Of a DNA stretch of 64,000 bases, positions 1 to 9,435 are shown piece by piece. The number at the start of each line of letters is the position of its first letter. Within the stretch, counting starts at the first letter, position 1. The notes beneath the pieces were generated by a model. It was not told where the DNA came from. It was given only the letters and a program-made list of their open reading frames with translations, and searched no databases. The stretch is from contig OW818681.1 in assembly GCA_942493075.1 (NCBI GenBank), forward strand, positions 3,596,001 to 3,660,000, given 5' to 3'. Source of the stretch: JBBQYD01 sp942493075 (GTDB taxonomy: Bacteria; Verrucomicrobiota; Verrucomicrobiia; Limisphaerales; UBA8199). Position numbers and translations under genes: made by a program.

Positions 1-125
1 TCGACATCTAAACGGGCTTTGCTGAAAGCACATTCGAGTAGCAACTGATCATCGGGGCTGTCTTCAGCGATTAAAAGACAACTTTTCTGAGGCTTTAAGG
101 CTGCTTGAGCGCCGGGGCTGTTCAC
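1..125 (-). CDS. Response regulator receiver protein, N-terminal fragment (cut by window edge)
   Basis: Reading the minus strand from 125 gives an open frame that runs off the left edge. Its first ~42 residues include LLIAEDSPDDQLLLECAF, the first beta-strand and acidic cluster (E-D plus D-D) of a CheY-type receiver domain. These acidic residues bind Mg2+ next to the phospho-acceptor Asp, which would lie outside the window. The only conventional start in this frame after the upstream in-frame TAG is a GTG at 123-125. The product is probably a stand-alone receiver or the N-terminus of a larger regulator; the output domain cannot be seen. The 182 bp between this start and the rhamnosidase stop hold no other recognisable feature. 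Confidence 0.7.
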   Translation of the reverse strand, partial: MNSPGAQAALKPQKSCLLIAEDSPDDQLLLECAFSKARLDV

Positions 126-307
126 AAGAGTACCATTTAGTAAAATTTTCTAATTCGTACAATTCAACAGTTGCCGGTTGCCTATGGTTTTCATATAGGG
201 TGTTTTCCTTAACGATGCTTCCTAGAAGCTAGATCAGGAAGGAGTTGCGCTTGGAATGCGTTCGCTCTTCCACGCGACAATATCCACAAAAACTAATCGA
301 CACGGCG

Positions 308-3300
308 TCAGCGGAGAGCTTCATGGCGGAGCGGCACGGTGCTTTGAAACACATAACTGCCCGAGCCAACGGCCACCTGGAGATGCCCGGCTTTCCATGA
401 CCTGATCTCCAGTCCCGCAACGCTTTTAATAGCCCGACCGTTTTCCCGAACGCCCTCCGGTGCCATCGCAGGGATGTTTAGAATCGCCTTCGTATTAGGC
501 GGAACGGTGACTCGCCAACTGAACCTCTGGCCTTCTCGACGCCATTCACTAGCGATTTCGCCTTGAGGGGATTGATGGTTCGCGCGGACCCAATCCAAAC
601 CTTCAACGATTTGCGGCCGCATGAGTATCTGCTTGAATCCGGGCTGCTCCGCGTCTGAGCGTATGCCCGCCAGGTACTCGTGCATCCAAATCACCAGATC
701 ACCTACCAGCATGACGTGGTTACCGGAGTTCATCGCCGGGTCAGCCGTATTCCCGTTCCAAAGCTCCCAAATAGTGGTCGCGCCCTGGTCAACCATGTAG
801 CCCCAACTTGGGTAGGAACGGTTCGTCGCAATCGTGAAGGCGAGATCCGCACGACCGAAATCCGACAGAACTCGCATGAGCCATTGTCCGCCGATCAAAC
901 CGGTACCTAGATGGTGATCGGTTTTCTCGGTGATATTTCGTACGAGAGAGCTGAAAACCCGAGACTCTTGCCCGGTTGGGACCAAACCAAAAGCGAGGGG
1001 AATCACGCAGGAAGATTGAGACCCGTTGTCGTACATTCCCTCGGCCTCGCGATAGAACGCGGCGTTGAAAGCCTTCTTCAATTCCTCGGCCAGTGCGTTG
1101 TAACGCTCGACATCCGGTGAAATGCCCAGCATAGCCGCCTGCTGTGCCATCAGCCTGGCATCATGATAAAAGTAGGCTGTAGCCAGCAACGTTGTGTCGG
1201 TCTTTCGGGCAGGATCTTTCGAGTGAATGAGTTGCAGATCCTCGGGTGGCACACACCAGTCTCCATAGTTGTCTCTGGAGATCAGCCCGTTGGTAACAAA
1301 CCCGGACATGTAGTCCATCCAGTTGCGGGCGCTGGGGTAATGCTCACGGACCACATGTGCAGCCGCGTATTGTTCCGATAGGGAAGCCGGGATCATCACG
1401 GTGCTGCTTGGCCAAGTCACGTTGTCGCTGTAAATAGGCCAATAAGAGGGGCAGACATCTGGAACACTGCCCGATTCCTTTTGCGCGTCCGCCATGTCCT
1501 GGAGCCATTTACGATATAACGGCAGGGTTTGGAAGAGATACGATTCTCCTTTGGACTCGGCGGATCGATCTCCCAGCCAGCCTTGTCGTTCATCACGTTG
1601 CGGACAATCGGTTGGGATGCTGCGATAGTTTCCACGAACGCCCCACATCACATTGGTGTAGATCTGATTCAAAATGGGAGCGGAACAAATGAAATGACCC
1701 GCCGAGGCCAGGTCGTCATGGACTACTTTTCCAGTCAGGGTTTCCAGAGTCGGTTTTCCGGGAAACCCCGTAACCTCGACGTATCGGAAGCCGTGATAAG
1801 TGAAACGGGGCTCATAAATCTCCGGTCCTGCGCCTTTCAGAACATAGGTGTCCGTCACCTTGGCAGATCGGATATTGTCCAGGTATAAAGTCCCGTTGGT
1901 CTTGAGGGTTTCCGCATGACGCAGTTTTATCTGGGTGCCGGCCGGGCCTTTCACTCTAAGTTGGCACCAACCGACCATGTTCTGTCCCATATCGAAGATG
2001 AACACGCCCGGTTTCGGCTCATGCATGCTCGTGGGAAGAATCTCGTCCGTCACCCGAATTGGCGGAGTTAGCTGGGCAGTGGCGACACCGCCGGGGCCTG
2101 AAACCAACCGCGCTGGCTCCCATGAACGATCCTCGAATCCAGGACGATCCCAGCCGGAAAACTCCTTTCTGGCATCATAGAATTCGCCATCGTACTCGCA
2201 ATTACCCTGGATGGGACCGTTCGTAGATAGTTTCCAGGAACCATCACTTAGGATCATTTCGCGGTGGCCATCGACGTAATCAATTTGCATCTGCAGCCGC
2301 ATTTTCGGGTACCCATAAGTCCGGGTGTTGGCCGGCACGTTAATTCGAGGCGCGTAGAAGCGGCCATTCCCCAGGATTACCGCGGCAGCATTATTCCCGC
2401 GCCTCAACAGATCTGTAATGTCATGGGCGACGTAAAAGTGCCTTTTGTCATATTCCGTCAGGCCCGGCGAAAGCACATGGTTCCCTACCCGGCTGCCATT
2501 CAGATACAACTCCGAAAGGCCCAGTCCTGAGAAGAAGACTGTAGCTCGATGGACCTTGCCGCTGAGAACAAACTCTTTCCTCAAGTAACGGGCTGCCAAG
2601 CGACGGTCCTCAGGTTCGAACACATCGCCCCAAGGTTCTATCCCCAGCGGCCCAAGTTTCCGGGCTCTCAACCAAGTCGAGTGATCGTAGTCGGGTTGCT
2701 CCCACCGCTCGAAAAGAGCCGCAGTGGTCCACCACGACTCATCCGTTTGAACTACCACCCGTTCCCCGTCGGAATAGGTCAGTTCCAATCGTGCAGCAAA
2801 CCCCGCCGGATTCGGGCCTCCTCCGACGTTCTCCACAGAAGCTGCGATCAGATTCTTGCCGACTTTGAGATGTGGAAGAAGGTCATGCTCAGCCGCCGCC
2901 CGGTAACTGTGTCCCTTTCCCAGTTCAACGCCGTTGAAAAAGACGGCATAACTGTTGTCACCTGTAACGAGGAGTCTGGCGGTCTTTATTCCCTGCCTGG
3001 CTTCAATGAATCGACGGAAATACCTTGTCCCTAAAGGCGCCGATCTCTCGGGCTGCCCCTCTGGAAACCAGATCCAGTCGGCCCCTTGAAACCGAATCTC
3101 CTTCTCCTCCCCATCCACCCCAATCCAACGTGCTTTCCAATCGGAAGGGTGAAGCAGCCCCATCGACCAGGAACTCACCTTGCTCCAGGCGGTAACGTCG
3201 CCATCCTGATCCCACACGCGAACTTTCCAATAACAGGCTTGCCCTGAGGAAAGTTCTTTCCCCTGGTATTGGATATACACCGAGTCGCAGGAGGCTACCT

Positions 3301-3565
3301 TGCCGGAATCCCAGAGATCAGCCCGGTTGCCTTTTAGGTGGTCAGGGTGTGACGCAACGAGGATTTGATAGCCGGTCTGCGATTGATTCCGCTGACTTCT
3401 GCGCTCGCTCTGCAATTGCCAACTCAGCTTTGGCTGTGCCTGGTCTATCCCCACTGGATCTACAAGATCCTCGCAGCGCAAGGCGTGGACTTTCAGACCG
3501 GCAAAAGCACTATTCGCAATAACCAGGTTAACCAGGATGAGTAGGAGACGGATTCGGTGGAGCAT
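308..3565 (-). CDS. GH78 family alpha-L-rhamnosidase, secreted
   Basis: This 1085-aa protein should release terminal alpha-L-rhamnose from polysaccharides or glycosides outside the cytoplasm. Residues 1-22 form a signal peptide. The order is then an Ig/Fn3-like N-domain (~25-140), an extra jelly-roll module (~160-300), the Bac_rhamnosid_N carbohydrate-binding module (~325-410), the concanavalin-like rhamnosidase domain (~510-615), the (alpha/alpha)6 catalytic domain (~625-965) and a C-terminal beta-sandwich (~970-1080). The GH78 catalytic signature DCPQRDERQGWLGD is at 653-666 with acidic residues in place, and WELWNG is at 932-937. It is the last gene of a minus-strand operon, 12 bp after the beta-helix gene. 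The family is clear; the substrate is inferred from neighbours. Confidence 0.93.
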   Translation of the reverse strand: MLHRIRLLLILVNLVIANSAFAGLKVHALRCEDLVDPVGIDQAQPKLSWQLQSERRSQRNQSQTGYQILVASHPDHLKGNRADLWDSGKVASCDSVYIQYQGKELSSGQACYWKVRVWDQDGDVTAWSKVSSWSMGLLHPSDWKARWIGVDGEEKEIRFQGADWIWFPEGQPERSAPLGTRYFRRFIEARQGIKTARLLVTGDNSYAVFFNGVELGKGHSYRAAAEHDLLPHLKVGKNLIAASVENVGGGPNPAGFAARLELTYSDGERVVVQTDESWWTTAALFERWEQPDYDHSTWLRARKLGPLGIEPWGDVFEPEDRRLAARYLRKEFVLSGKVHRATVFFSGLGLSELYLNGSRVGNHVLSPGLTEYDKRHFYVAHDITDLLRRGNNAAAVILGNGRFYAPRINVPANTRTYGYPKMRLQMQIDYVDGHREMILSDGSWKLSTNGPIQGNCEYDGEFYDARKEFSGWDRPGFEDRSWEPARLVSGPGGVATAQLTPPIRVTDEILPTSMHEPKPGVFIFDMGQNMVGWCQLRVKGPAGTQIKLRHAETLKTNGTLYLDNIRSAKVTDTYVLKGAGPEIYEPRFTYHGFRYVEVTGFPGKPTLETLTGKVVHDDLASAGHFICSAPILNQIYTNVMWGVRGNYRSIPTDCPQRDERQGWLGDRSAESKGESYLFQTLPLYRKWLQDMADAQKESGSVPDVCPSYWPIYSDNVTWPSSTVMIPASLSEQYAAAHVVREHYPSARNWMDYMSGFVTNGLISRDNYGDWCVPPEDLQLIHSKDPARKTDTTLLATAYFYHDARLMAQQAAMLGISPDVERYNALAEELKKAFNAAFYREAEGMYDNGSQSSCVIPLAFGLVPTGQESRVFSSLVRNITEKTDHHLGTGLIGGQWLMRVLSDFGRADLAFTIATNRSYPSWGYMVDQGATTIWELWNGNTADPAMNSGNHVMLVGDLVIWMHEYLAGIRSDAEQPGFKQILMRPQIVEGLDWVRANHQSPQGEIASEWRREGQRFSWRVTVPPNTKAILNIPAMAPEGVRENGRAIKSVAGLEIRSWKAGHLQVAVGSGSYVFQSTVPLRHEALR

Positions 3566-3577
3566 GGAGGCTGTTTT

Positions 3578-5647
3578 TCAGGGTCTCGGCCCAACGTGCG
3601 TCAGATCAATGGGCTTGAACCAGGAGTTGGTCAGAGCCACAGAGTTGGGTTGAAATCTGAAATCATGTTGGATGGGATTGACGAAAAGCGGATCTTTAAC
3701 AATGGAATCCACGTCATGCCCGCGGGCGCGCCAACCCCCAATTGAGGCACCCGCAAATTGCATTTCTGCGGGAACCGCATTCGAGCGCGTGTCAAAATAA
3801 AGGTTATGATTCAGGAGGAATGCGTTGTCCGCCCAATGTCCCCCCAACAGCACACCGTGGTCAAAATAGACAACGTTATTTGTAAAACTAAAGCTTGGGT
3901 GTGGCTCTGGACGTGAGCGCTGGATTTGATGATCTCGCGCGTAGGCGAAGATATTGTTACGCACGACATTTGTAGCACCGTAATGTTGGTGAAAACCTCC
4001 ATGTGTCGTCCGGTAAACGACGTTTGATTCCGCAAGGATGCTGCTGCTGCCCTCATCAAAGTAGATCCCCCAACCACCATAGCGGAATCCGGCAATATCA
4101 TGCCAAAGATTGTTCAAGATGCGCGTGCCGGGCTGCATGCTAAGGGTATAGATACCGCCCATATCGCTCAGAATGGGACCATCTCCGTCAGTCCGCTGGC
4201 CGATATGGTGAACATGATTGTAAGCCACGAGGTTGTTCGTCGCCGCCGCCCGACCGTATCCCCACGTCCAGCCGATTGAGATGCCCGTGTAGTAGAAATC
4301 GCAAATTAGGTTGTTGACCAGACTGTTGTCGGAGGACTGTCCTATCCAGATTCCGATAGCACTGTGGAACAGACGACCTCCATCCGTGACCGTGCAATTT
4401 GTAACGGTGTTCCCCCTGGAGACCTCGTAAGCGTTGGCTGGCACGGAGGTCGAGCCCAGGCGAATCCCTCCTGCTCCCAGGTGGGAGAACTCGCAGTTTG
4501 AAAAGAGGTTGCTGCTGCAACCCTTGGCCAACTCCACGGCGTATGTGCCCAAGCAAGTGAAACGGCAATTTCGAAATTGGGCGTTCCTCACTCCATGACC
4601 GGCAACCGCTCCCGGAACACCGATGGCAGCCTGCGCAAAACCGCCCACCTCAGGATGTGATGGAGGCCAGACTTCAGGATGATCCTTTTCCAAGTGAAAT
4701 CCGCCTGGAAAGTACCACTCCACGTGGCTGAAGGTGATGCCACGGAACGACACGTTCTCCAGGAAGCGCCCGTGGTCAACATCTCCTTCAAAACGGATCA
4801 ATTGAGCTATCAGCGGGGCCACGGGATGGAAATCTTCGAGCTTTTCGCCCGGAGCTGGCAGGTAGTACAGCTTTCCTGCACGACTGTCCAAGGCCCACTC
4901 ACCCGCCTGATCAACGGAATCCAGGGCGCCTTCCAGATAATATAGATCTTGGGGACTGAGCTGAAATACGGAACGCTTGCCAAAACCAAGCACTCGGGCG
5001 GCCTCATCGAACTGGATTATGGGCAGACGGGATTCCACCCAGCGGGTCATAACAACCGCCTCAGCCCCATTGGTCCATGTCCAATTCGGGACATCATTAG
5101 GCCGGAATCCAAAACGCGTCTGCCCATCCGTCCACTTCTCAGTTTTGTCCTGAATTTCAGCGATTGGCAGGTACCCGGAGTTGGGATGGCGCGCTCGGGT
5201 CAAGGGCCGACCGTTGTGCCAGAGTTGATGGAACGACCAACGTCCCTCAGCCGCTTCGGGAACATCTGCAACCCAGAGATCAAACCCTCTCCGAGACTCC
5301 TTTCGCCAACCCGTGAGGACCTTCCCGCCACTGATGATCGGTTTCTCCTTGTCAAAAGCGCTGACCTCTATATCGGACATTTCGGGGGTAAACACTAACG
5401 GCTTGTCGAGATGGTAAGTCCCACCGCGCAAGAGAATCCTGACCGGACCGGAGGCACTTTTAGCGACCTGAAGTGCATGTGCCACAGTGGCGAATGGCCC
5501 ATCGCTACGCTTCCAATTATGAGAGGCACGCGTCCCGGAATAAGCATCGTCGCCATCAGGTGCGACGTAGAAGACAGTAGGCCTGGCACAGACCGAGAGC
5601 AGTGAACCAAGGAGCAGGAGGGCAGTCAAAAAAGAGGGGATTCTCAT
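3578..5647 (-). CDS. Secreted right-handed parallel beta-helix protein (DUF1565-like, possibly GH141-type)
   Basis: This 689-aa protein has a signal peptide (~1-21) followed by FYVAPDGDDAYSGT, the usual opening of DUF1565-type beta-helix enzymes. A long beta-helix follows with many N-rich turns. Conserved-looking stretches near the C-terminal half are WGIYFDEGSSS (~530) and GGFHQHYG (~552), typical of large Bacteroidetes/Verrucomicrobia beta-helix glycosidases or lyases. GH141, which includes an alpha-L-fucosidase acting on rhamnogalacturonan II, is the family I think of first, but I cannot confirm it. The start codon overlaps the stop of the upstream pectate-lyase-like gene by 4 nt (ATGA, 5644-5647), so the two are translationally coupled. 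It probably acts on the same polysaccharide as the GH78 and GH2 enzymes. Confidence 0.8.
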   Translation of the reverse strand: MRIPSFLTALLLLGSLLSVCARPTVFYVAPDGDDAYSGTRASHNWKRSDGPFATVAHALQVAKSASGPVRILLRGGTYHLDKPLVFTPEMSDIEVSAFDKEKPIISGGKVLTGWRKESRRGFDLWVADVPEAAEGRWSFHQLWHNGRPLTRARHPNSGYLPIAEIQDKTEKWTDGQTRFGFRPNDVPNWTWTNGAEAVVMTRWVESRLPIIQFDEAARVLGFGKRSVFQLSPQDLYYLEGALDSVDQAGEWALDSRAGKLYYLPAPGEKLEDFHPVAPLIAQLIRFEGDVDHGRFLENVSFRGITFSHVEWYFPGGFHLEKDHPEVWPPSHPEVGGFAQAAIGVPGAVAGHGVRNAQFRNCRFTCLGTYAVELAKGCSSNLFSNCEFSHLGAGGIRLGSTSVPANAYEVSRGNTVTNCTVTDGGRLFHSAIGIWIGQSSDNSLVNNLICDFYYTGISIGWTWGYGRAAATNNLVAYNHVHHIGQRTDGDGPILSDMGGIYTLSMQPGTRILNNLWHDIAGFRYGGWGIYFDEGSSSILAESNVVYRTTHGGFHQHYGATNVVRNNIFAYARDHQIQRSRPEPHPSFSFTNNVVYFDHGVLLGGHWADNAFLLNHNLYFDTRSNAVPAEMQFAGASIGGWRARGHDVDSIVKDPLFVNPIQHDFRFQPNSVALTNSWFKPIDLTHVGPRP

Positions 5648-6936
5648 TCGTCACTGGCGTTGTTGCTGATGTTAAAAGCTTTGCCCGACCGGTTGGTGAC
5701 TCGCCACTTGCCTTTCACCAGGTTGTCAGAGATCACAGCTTGGCGCACCTTTTCGCCCAGTTCAATGAGCGGGCGATCGGCCTGGAATTCACACCCGCGC
5801 ACCATTAAGGCACCCGATTCGACCTGAATCGCGTGGCGACCGGTCCGCTTCGAGTCCCATTGCACAAAGGTACAATCCGAAAATCCAACCGTGCCCTTCC
5901 CATCTATTTTGGCAATTTGCTCGCAAGGGCCCCAGAATGCGCAGTTTACGAACCGCACACTGCCGGCATTCCCCGGGCCAACGCGCACCATAGTAGGATC
6001 AGGTCCATGGAAGGAAACGAACTCGCCGTTGCTGACGAGAAGCCCCATCGGAGCGCAGTGCTCAACTGAGATAGCTGTGAAGCAATCATCCGCACCAATC
6101 CCGAGGAAGTTGCCATTGCACACGCCTGCCTTGGTTTGAACGAACTTATAACCGACGTTATAGCCAAAACAGAATGTGTTCAGCACATACTGCCAATCGG
6201 TGCGTCCGAAGATGAATGCTTCTCCGTGGGCCTGCTGCCATTGAAAAAGCTTAGGCTGCATGCTCCACCATGGATTAAAGTGCACGTTCTCAATTCGCCC
6301 GATGTCATAGATGGAATCCACCATAATCCCCCGTCGCAATGGCTGCCCCTGGACATCCCGGATCAGGTGTCTTTCGTTCTGGGTGGCATCAATGCCGTTG
6401 TAGGGGTTGAGCAATTCGACGCTCAGAACCGCCGGATTCTTTCCCCGCATGGCGATCGCATACGGATAAGGCGCAGGCTCTGCCGCCGGGTCCTGGTCGG
6501 GATAGTAAATGACCACTCCCTTGAGTGTTGAGTTGTGGTTCAGCGTGATGAACGCCGGACCTTCCTCCTTGCCCCGGTTGGCGGTTGTCAGGAAAGTCGT
6601 CCCGTCATCGGTGGGTTTGGGCAATCCGCTGTCTCTGATTCCGTTGTGCGCAGGAACACTCTCCCAGATTCCCTTCAGCGTCACCGCGGGAGGAACGTTC
6701 AACTGTCCATCAAAACGGTAGTTCCCGCGCGGGGCGAATACGACGCCCCCGCCTGCCGTTGCAGCGGCATCCAAGGCCTTTTGAAATGCCGCTGTGTTAT
6801 CGCTCTTCCCGTCTCCTGTAGCGCCATAATCGAATACAGACCAGACACCATTGGATTCCGCTGCCACCGCCACCCGGCACATGGCAAACCATAGCAGGGC
6901 CAGAAGGTGAACACGCAACAGACGGGATGCAGGCAT
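5644..6936 (-). CDS. Secreted pectate-lyase-3/GH28-like beta-helix protein
   Basis: This 430-aa protein has an N-terminal signal peptide (~1-26) and then the Pectate_lyase_3 opening VFDYGATGDGKSDNTAAFQK (~34-53), seen in GH28, GH55 and phage tailspike folds. GGGVVFAPRGNYRF follows, and then repetitive beta-helix strands. A catalytic Asp trio typical of polygalacturonase was not recognised, so hydrolase or lyase activity is open. It is the second gene of the minus-strand operon, 4 bp after the GH2 gene, and overlaps the next gene by 4 nt. Confidence 0.8.
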   Translation of the reverse strand: MPASRLLRVHLLALLWFAMCRVAVAAESNGVWSVFDYGATGDGKSDNTAAFQKALDAAATAGGGVVFAPRGNYRFDGQLNVPPAVTLKGIWESVPAHNGIRDSGLPKPTDDGTTFLTTANRGKEEGPAFITLNHNSTLKGVVIYYPDQDPAAEPAPYPYAIAMRGKNPAVLSVELLNPYNGIDATQNERHLIRDVQGQPLRRGIMVDSIYDIGRIENVHFNPWWSMQPKLFQWQQAHGEAFIFGRTDWQYVLNTFCFGYNVGYKFVQTKAGVCNGNFLGIGADDCFTAISVEHCAPMGLLVSNGEFVSFHGPDPTMVRVGPGNAGSVRFVNCAFWGPCEQIAKIDGKGTVGFSDCTFVQWDSKRTGRHAIQVESGALMVRGCEFQADRPLIELGEKVRQAVISDNLVKGKWRVTNRSGKAFNISNNASDE

Positions 6937-6940
6937 AGTG

Positions 6941-9205
6941 TTATTTATCGACTACTGGTTGGATGCGAATCAGACCGGCATCAATGTATTGGTCGCCTCC
7001 GGTTTGCCGGCAGTGGACTGCAATGATGTTGCCTGTGGGTTTCAGTGAAGCCCTGGCATCGCCGCTCAATGGCACGTGCTCATAATCGGAGGTAGCACCG
7101 TCGATTTGAGCAGCCAGCACGCCGTTGATATAGACAGTTGCTTCGTCATCATGGTGCACATTCAGCAGAATCTCGCCGGAGGTGCTCGGAAGATTGAACT
7201 CCCTGCGCAGCCAGATGTTGTCCGAGCGCCATTCGGTCCGCACTGTTCCACCCGGTGTTCCGCGCTGACCGAACCCGCCAGGTCCGGTTTTCCAGGAACC
7301 AGCCTCAAAGGAAGGATTAAACCAATCCTCCGCAGGCTTCTCGGTTGTATATCGCCAAGTCGCTCGCTCGGTCTGAGCGGAAGGAAGCAGGTCAATAACC
7401 CTGGGAATCGAAGAGAGTTCTCCCTGGTTGATCGGCGCGATGGTCTTAAGATCGACCTTTAGGATTTCTCGATCGTAAGTCATTAAACCATTCACCTCGA
7501 CTTCGACATCTGTGGTTTGGGTATAAACGGCCGCTGAAAGGCCCTTCTCCTCGATCAAGGGATAAAGCTTGGCAATGAGGTTGATGTAGGCCGACTGCAG
7601 TTTGGGCTTATCCGTGAAGCTGCGGTAGCCCCAGTTCTTCTCGGATTGCCAGGTGTGCCCGCGGATTGGCAGGCCTAGACCTCCAAATTCGCCCAGGACA
7701 GTTGCGCGACGTTGTTCTGGTTCCGGTGCGCCAGGGCCGGGGTACTTATGCATGTCGTTAATATCTCCAGTTCCCCGATCAGTCCAACCGCTGGTGCTGA
7801 TGACCAAACGATTCGGGTCCAGCTTTTTCACCATATCAGTGATTCGACCGGTATCCCATTGTCCCCAGCCCTCGTTGAACGGCACCCAAATCACAATCGA
7901 AGGGTGGTTCTTCAAACCGCGAACCATAGCGGTCAGTTCTTGCTCATACTGCTGGCCTGATTCCGGGGTGCGGGTAATGTCGGGTTGATTGCCAGAGATG
8001 TACTTATCACCGCTTGGCATGTCTTGCCAGACGAGCAGCCCAAGCTTGTCGCACCAGTAGTACCAGCGGGCAGGTTCAACTTTGACGTGTTTGCGCGCCA
8101 TGTTGAACCCAAGTTTCTTGGTCATGACAATGTCGTACCTCAGCGCTTCATCGGTCGGAGCGGTATACAGGCCATCCGGCCAGAAGCCCTGGTCCAGGGG
8201 TCCGAACTGGAAGTAGGGCTGATTGTTCAGCATCACTCGGGTGAAGCCTTTGGCGTCCTTGCCGAGAGAGATCTTCCGCATGCCAAAATAGCTCTTCACC
8301 TGGTCGATGCGGCGATTGCCGAGTTTCAGGCTAACGGTCAGGTCATAAAGATGAGGACGTTCGGGTGACCAGAGCTTTGCTTTTGGAATGCTGATCTGCG
8401 CCGGCTTGCCAGATTGCACAGTCACGGACCCAATCTTGTTGCCACGATCCTTCACCGTGACCTCCACGCGATAGTCTCCCAGGAGTGTCCCTGTGGCAGC
8501 TTGAACTTGAACGATGCCCTTATCGATATCAGGGACGATTTGCAGATCCTGGATATAGGCGGACCTCACAGGCTCCAGCCAAACCGTCTGCCAGATGCCG
8601 CTTGTTGGCGTGTACCAGATGCCGTGAGGATTCCGGATCTGCTTGCCGCGGGGTTGCGTCCCCGCATCTGTGGGATCCCAGACAGACACCAGGATCTCGT
8701 TCGGCCCGGCGGGCAGCAGGTTCGAGGTAATATCAAAACTGAAAGCATCGTAGCCCCCGCGATGTTTCCCCACTTCGCGTCCGTTGACATAAACGGTCGT
8801 GTCAAAATCGACAGCTCCGAAATTGAGCATGACGCGCTTGCCAAGCCAGGACCTGGGAAGGGTGAATGAACGCCGATACCAGATGCGCTCTTTCTCGGAG
8901 ACCGTTCGCATCACGCCGGAGAGAGCCGACTCGATTGGAAAAGGAACCAGGATTTGCTTCTCAAATACTTCAGGACGCCCCGCTGTCTCAGGCGCCACGG
9001 CTAGATCCCAAAGCCCGTTCAAGTTCAGCCAAGCCTTACGAACCATCTGGGGGCGTGGGTATTCAGGATGAACCTTGGAGGGCGAGACGTCAGCCGCCCA
9101 GCGTGTTTTCAGCGGACCCTCCGCTGGTTTCCAGGATTGGGTCGCCGCCTGCGCAAAGGTTGAGCAGGCTACGATCAGCAGCCAGTAAGCCAGTTTGTTT
9201 CGCAT
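6941..9205 (-). CDS. GH2 family beta-glycosidase, secreted
   Basis: This 754-aa protein has a signal peptide (~1-20), a GH2 sugar-binding domain (~55-215), an Ig-like middle domain (~218-312) and a TIM-barrel domain (~315-600). The acid/base motif PFNEGWGQ has N444-E445 and the nucleophile motif LGEFGG has E506, both as expected for retaining GH2 enzymes. A C-terminal galactose-binding-like beta-sandwich (~620-750) is an add-on found in many exported GH2 proteins. The substrate could be a beta-galactoside, glucuronide or mannoside; sequence alone does not decide. It is the first gene of the minus-strand operon and faces the DUF4962 gene across 230 bp, where both promoters should lie. Confidence 0.9.
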   Translation of the reverse strand: MRNKLAYWLLIVACSTFAQAATQSWKPAEGPLKTRWAADVSPSKVHPEYPRPQMVRKAWLNLNGLWDLAVAPETAGRPEVFEKQILVPFPIESALSGVMRTVSEKERIWYRRSFTLPRSWLGKRVMLNFGAVDFDTTVYVNGREVGKHRGGYDAFSFDITSNLLPAGPNEILVSVWDPTDAGTQPRGKQIRNPHGIWYTPTSGIWQTVWLEPVRSAYIQDLQIVPDIDKGIVQVQAATGTLLGDYRVEVTVKDRGNKIGSVTVQSGKPAQISIPKAKLWSPERPHLYDLTVSLKLGNRRIDQVKSYFGMRKISLGKDAKGFTRVMLNNQPYFQFGPLDQGFWPDGLYTAPTDEALRYDIVMTKKLGFNMARKHVKVEPARWYYWCDKLGLLVWQDMPSGDKYISGNQPDITRTPESGQQYEQELTAMVRGLKNHPSIVIWVPFNEGWGQWDTGRITDMVKKLDPNRLVISTSGWTDRGTGDINDMHKYPGPGAPEPEQRRATVLGEFGGLGLPIRGHTWQSEKNWGYRSFTDKPKLQSAYINLIAKLYPLIEEKGLSAAVYTQTTDVEVEVNGLMTYDREILKVDLKTIAPINQGELSSIPRVIDLLPSAQTERATWRYTTEKPAEDWFNPSFEAGSWKTGPGGFGQRGTPGGTVRTEWRSDNIWLRREFNLPSTSGEILLNVHHDDEATVYINGVLAAQIDGATSDYEHVPLSGDARASLKPTGNIIAVHCRQTGGDQYIDAGLIRIQPVVDK

Positions 9206-9435
9206 ACCGTTTGATTTAAGGTTTTCTGTGCTGAAATGCTATCTGAAAAGTGATATTCCAGGAAAAAGCCTGACGATGGCAGAGGAGGTTGCATTCATTC
9301 TGACCATCCGGTTCTTAGTCGTAAATGGTTTGCGCGACCGAATATATATGCCTGCTCGCACTCCCATGAGCCAAAGAGAGGTCATCCACATTGACATAGG
9401 ACGCAGAGGGGCCATGATCACAGCCAGATTCGCAT
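9206..9435. other. Divergent intergenic region of the polysaccharide cluster
   Basis: This 230-bp spacer between the GH2 operon (minus) and the DUF4962/esterase pair (plus) must carry both promoters. I see a short AT-rich run near 9341-9350 but no clear -35/-10 pair and no strong operator dyad. No small gene is supported here. Confidence 0.4.
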
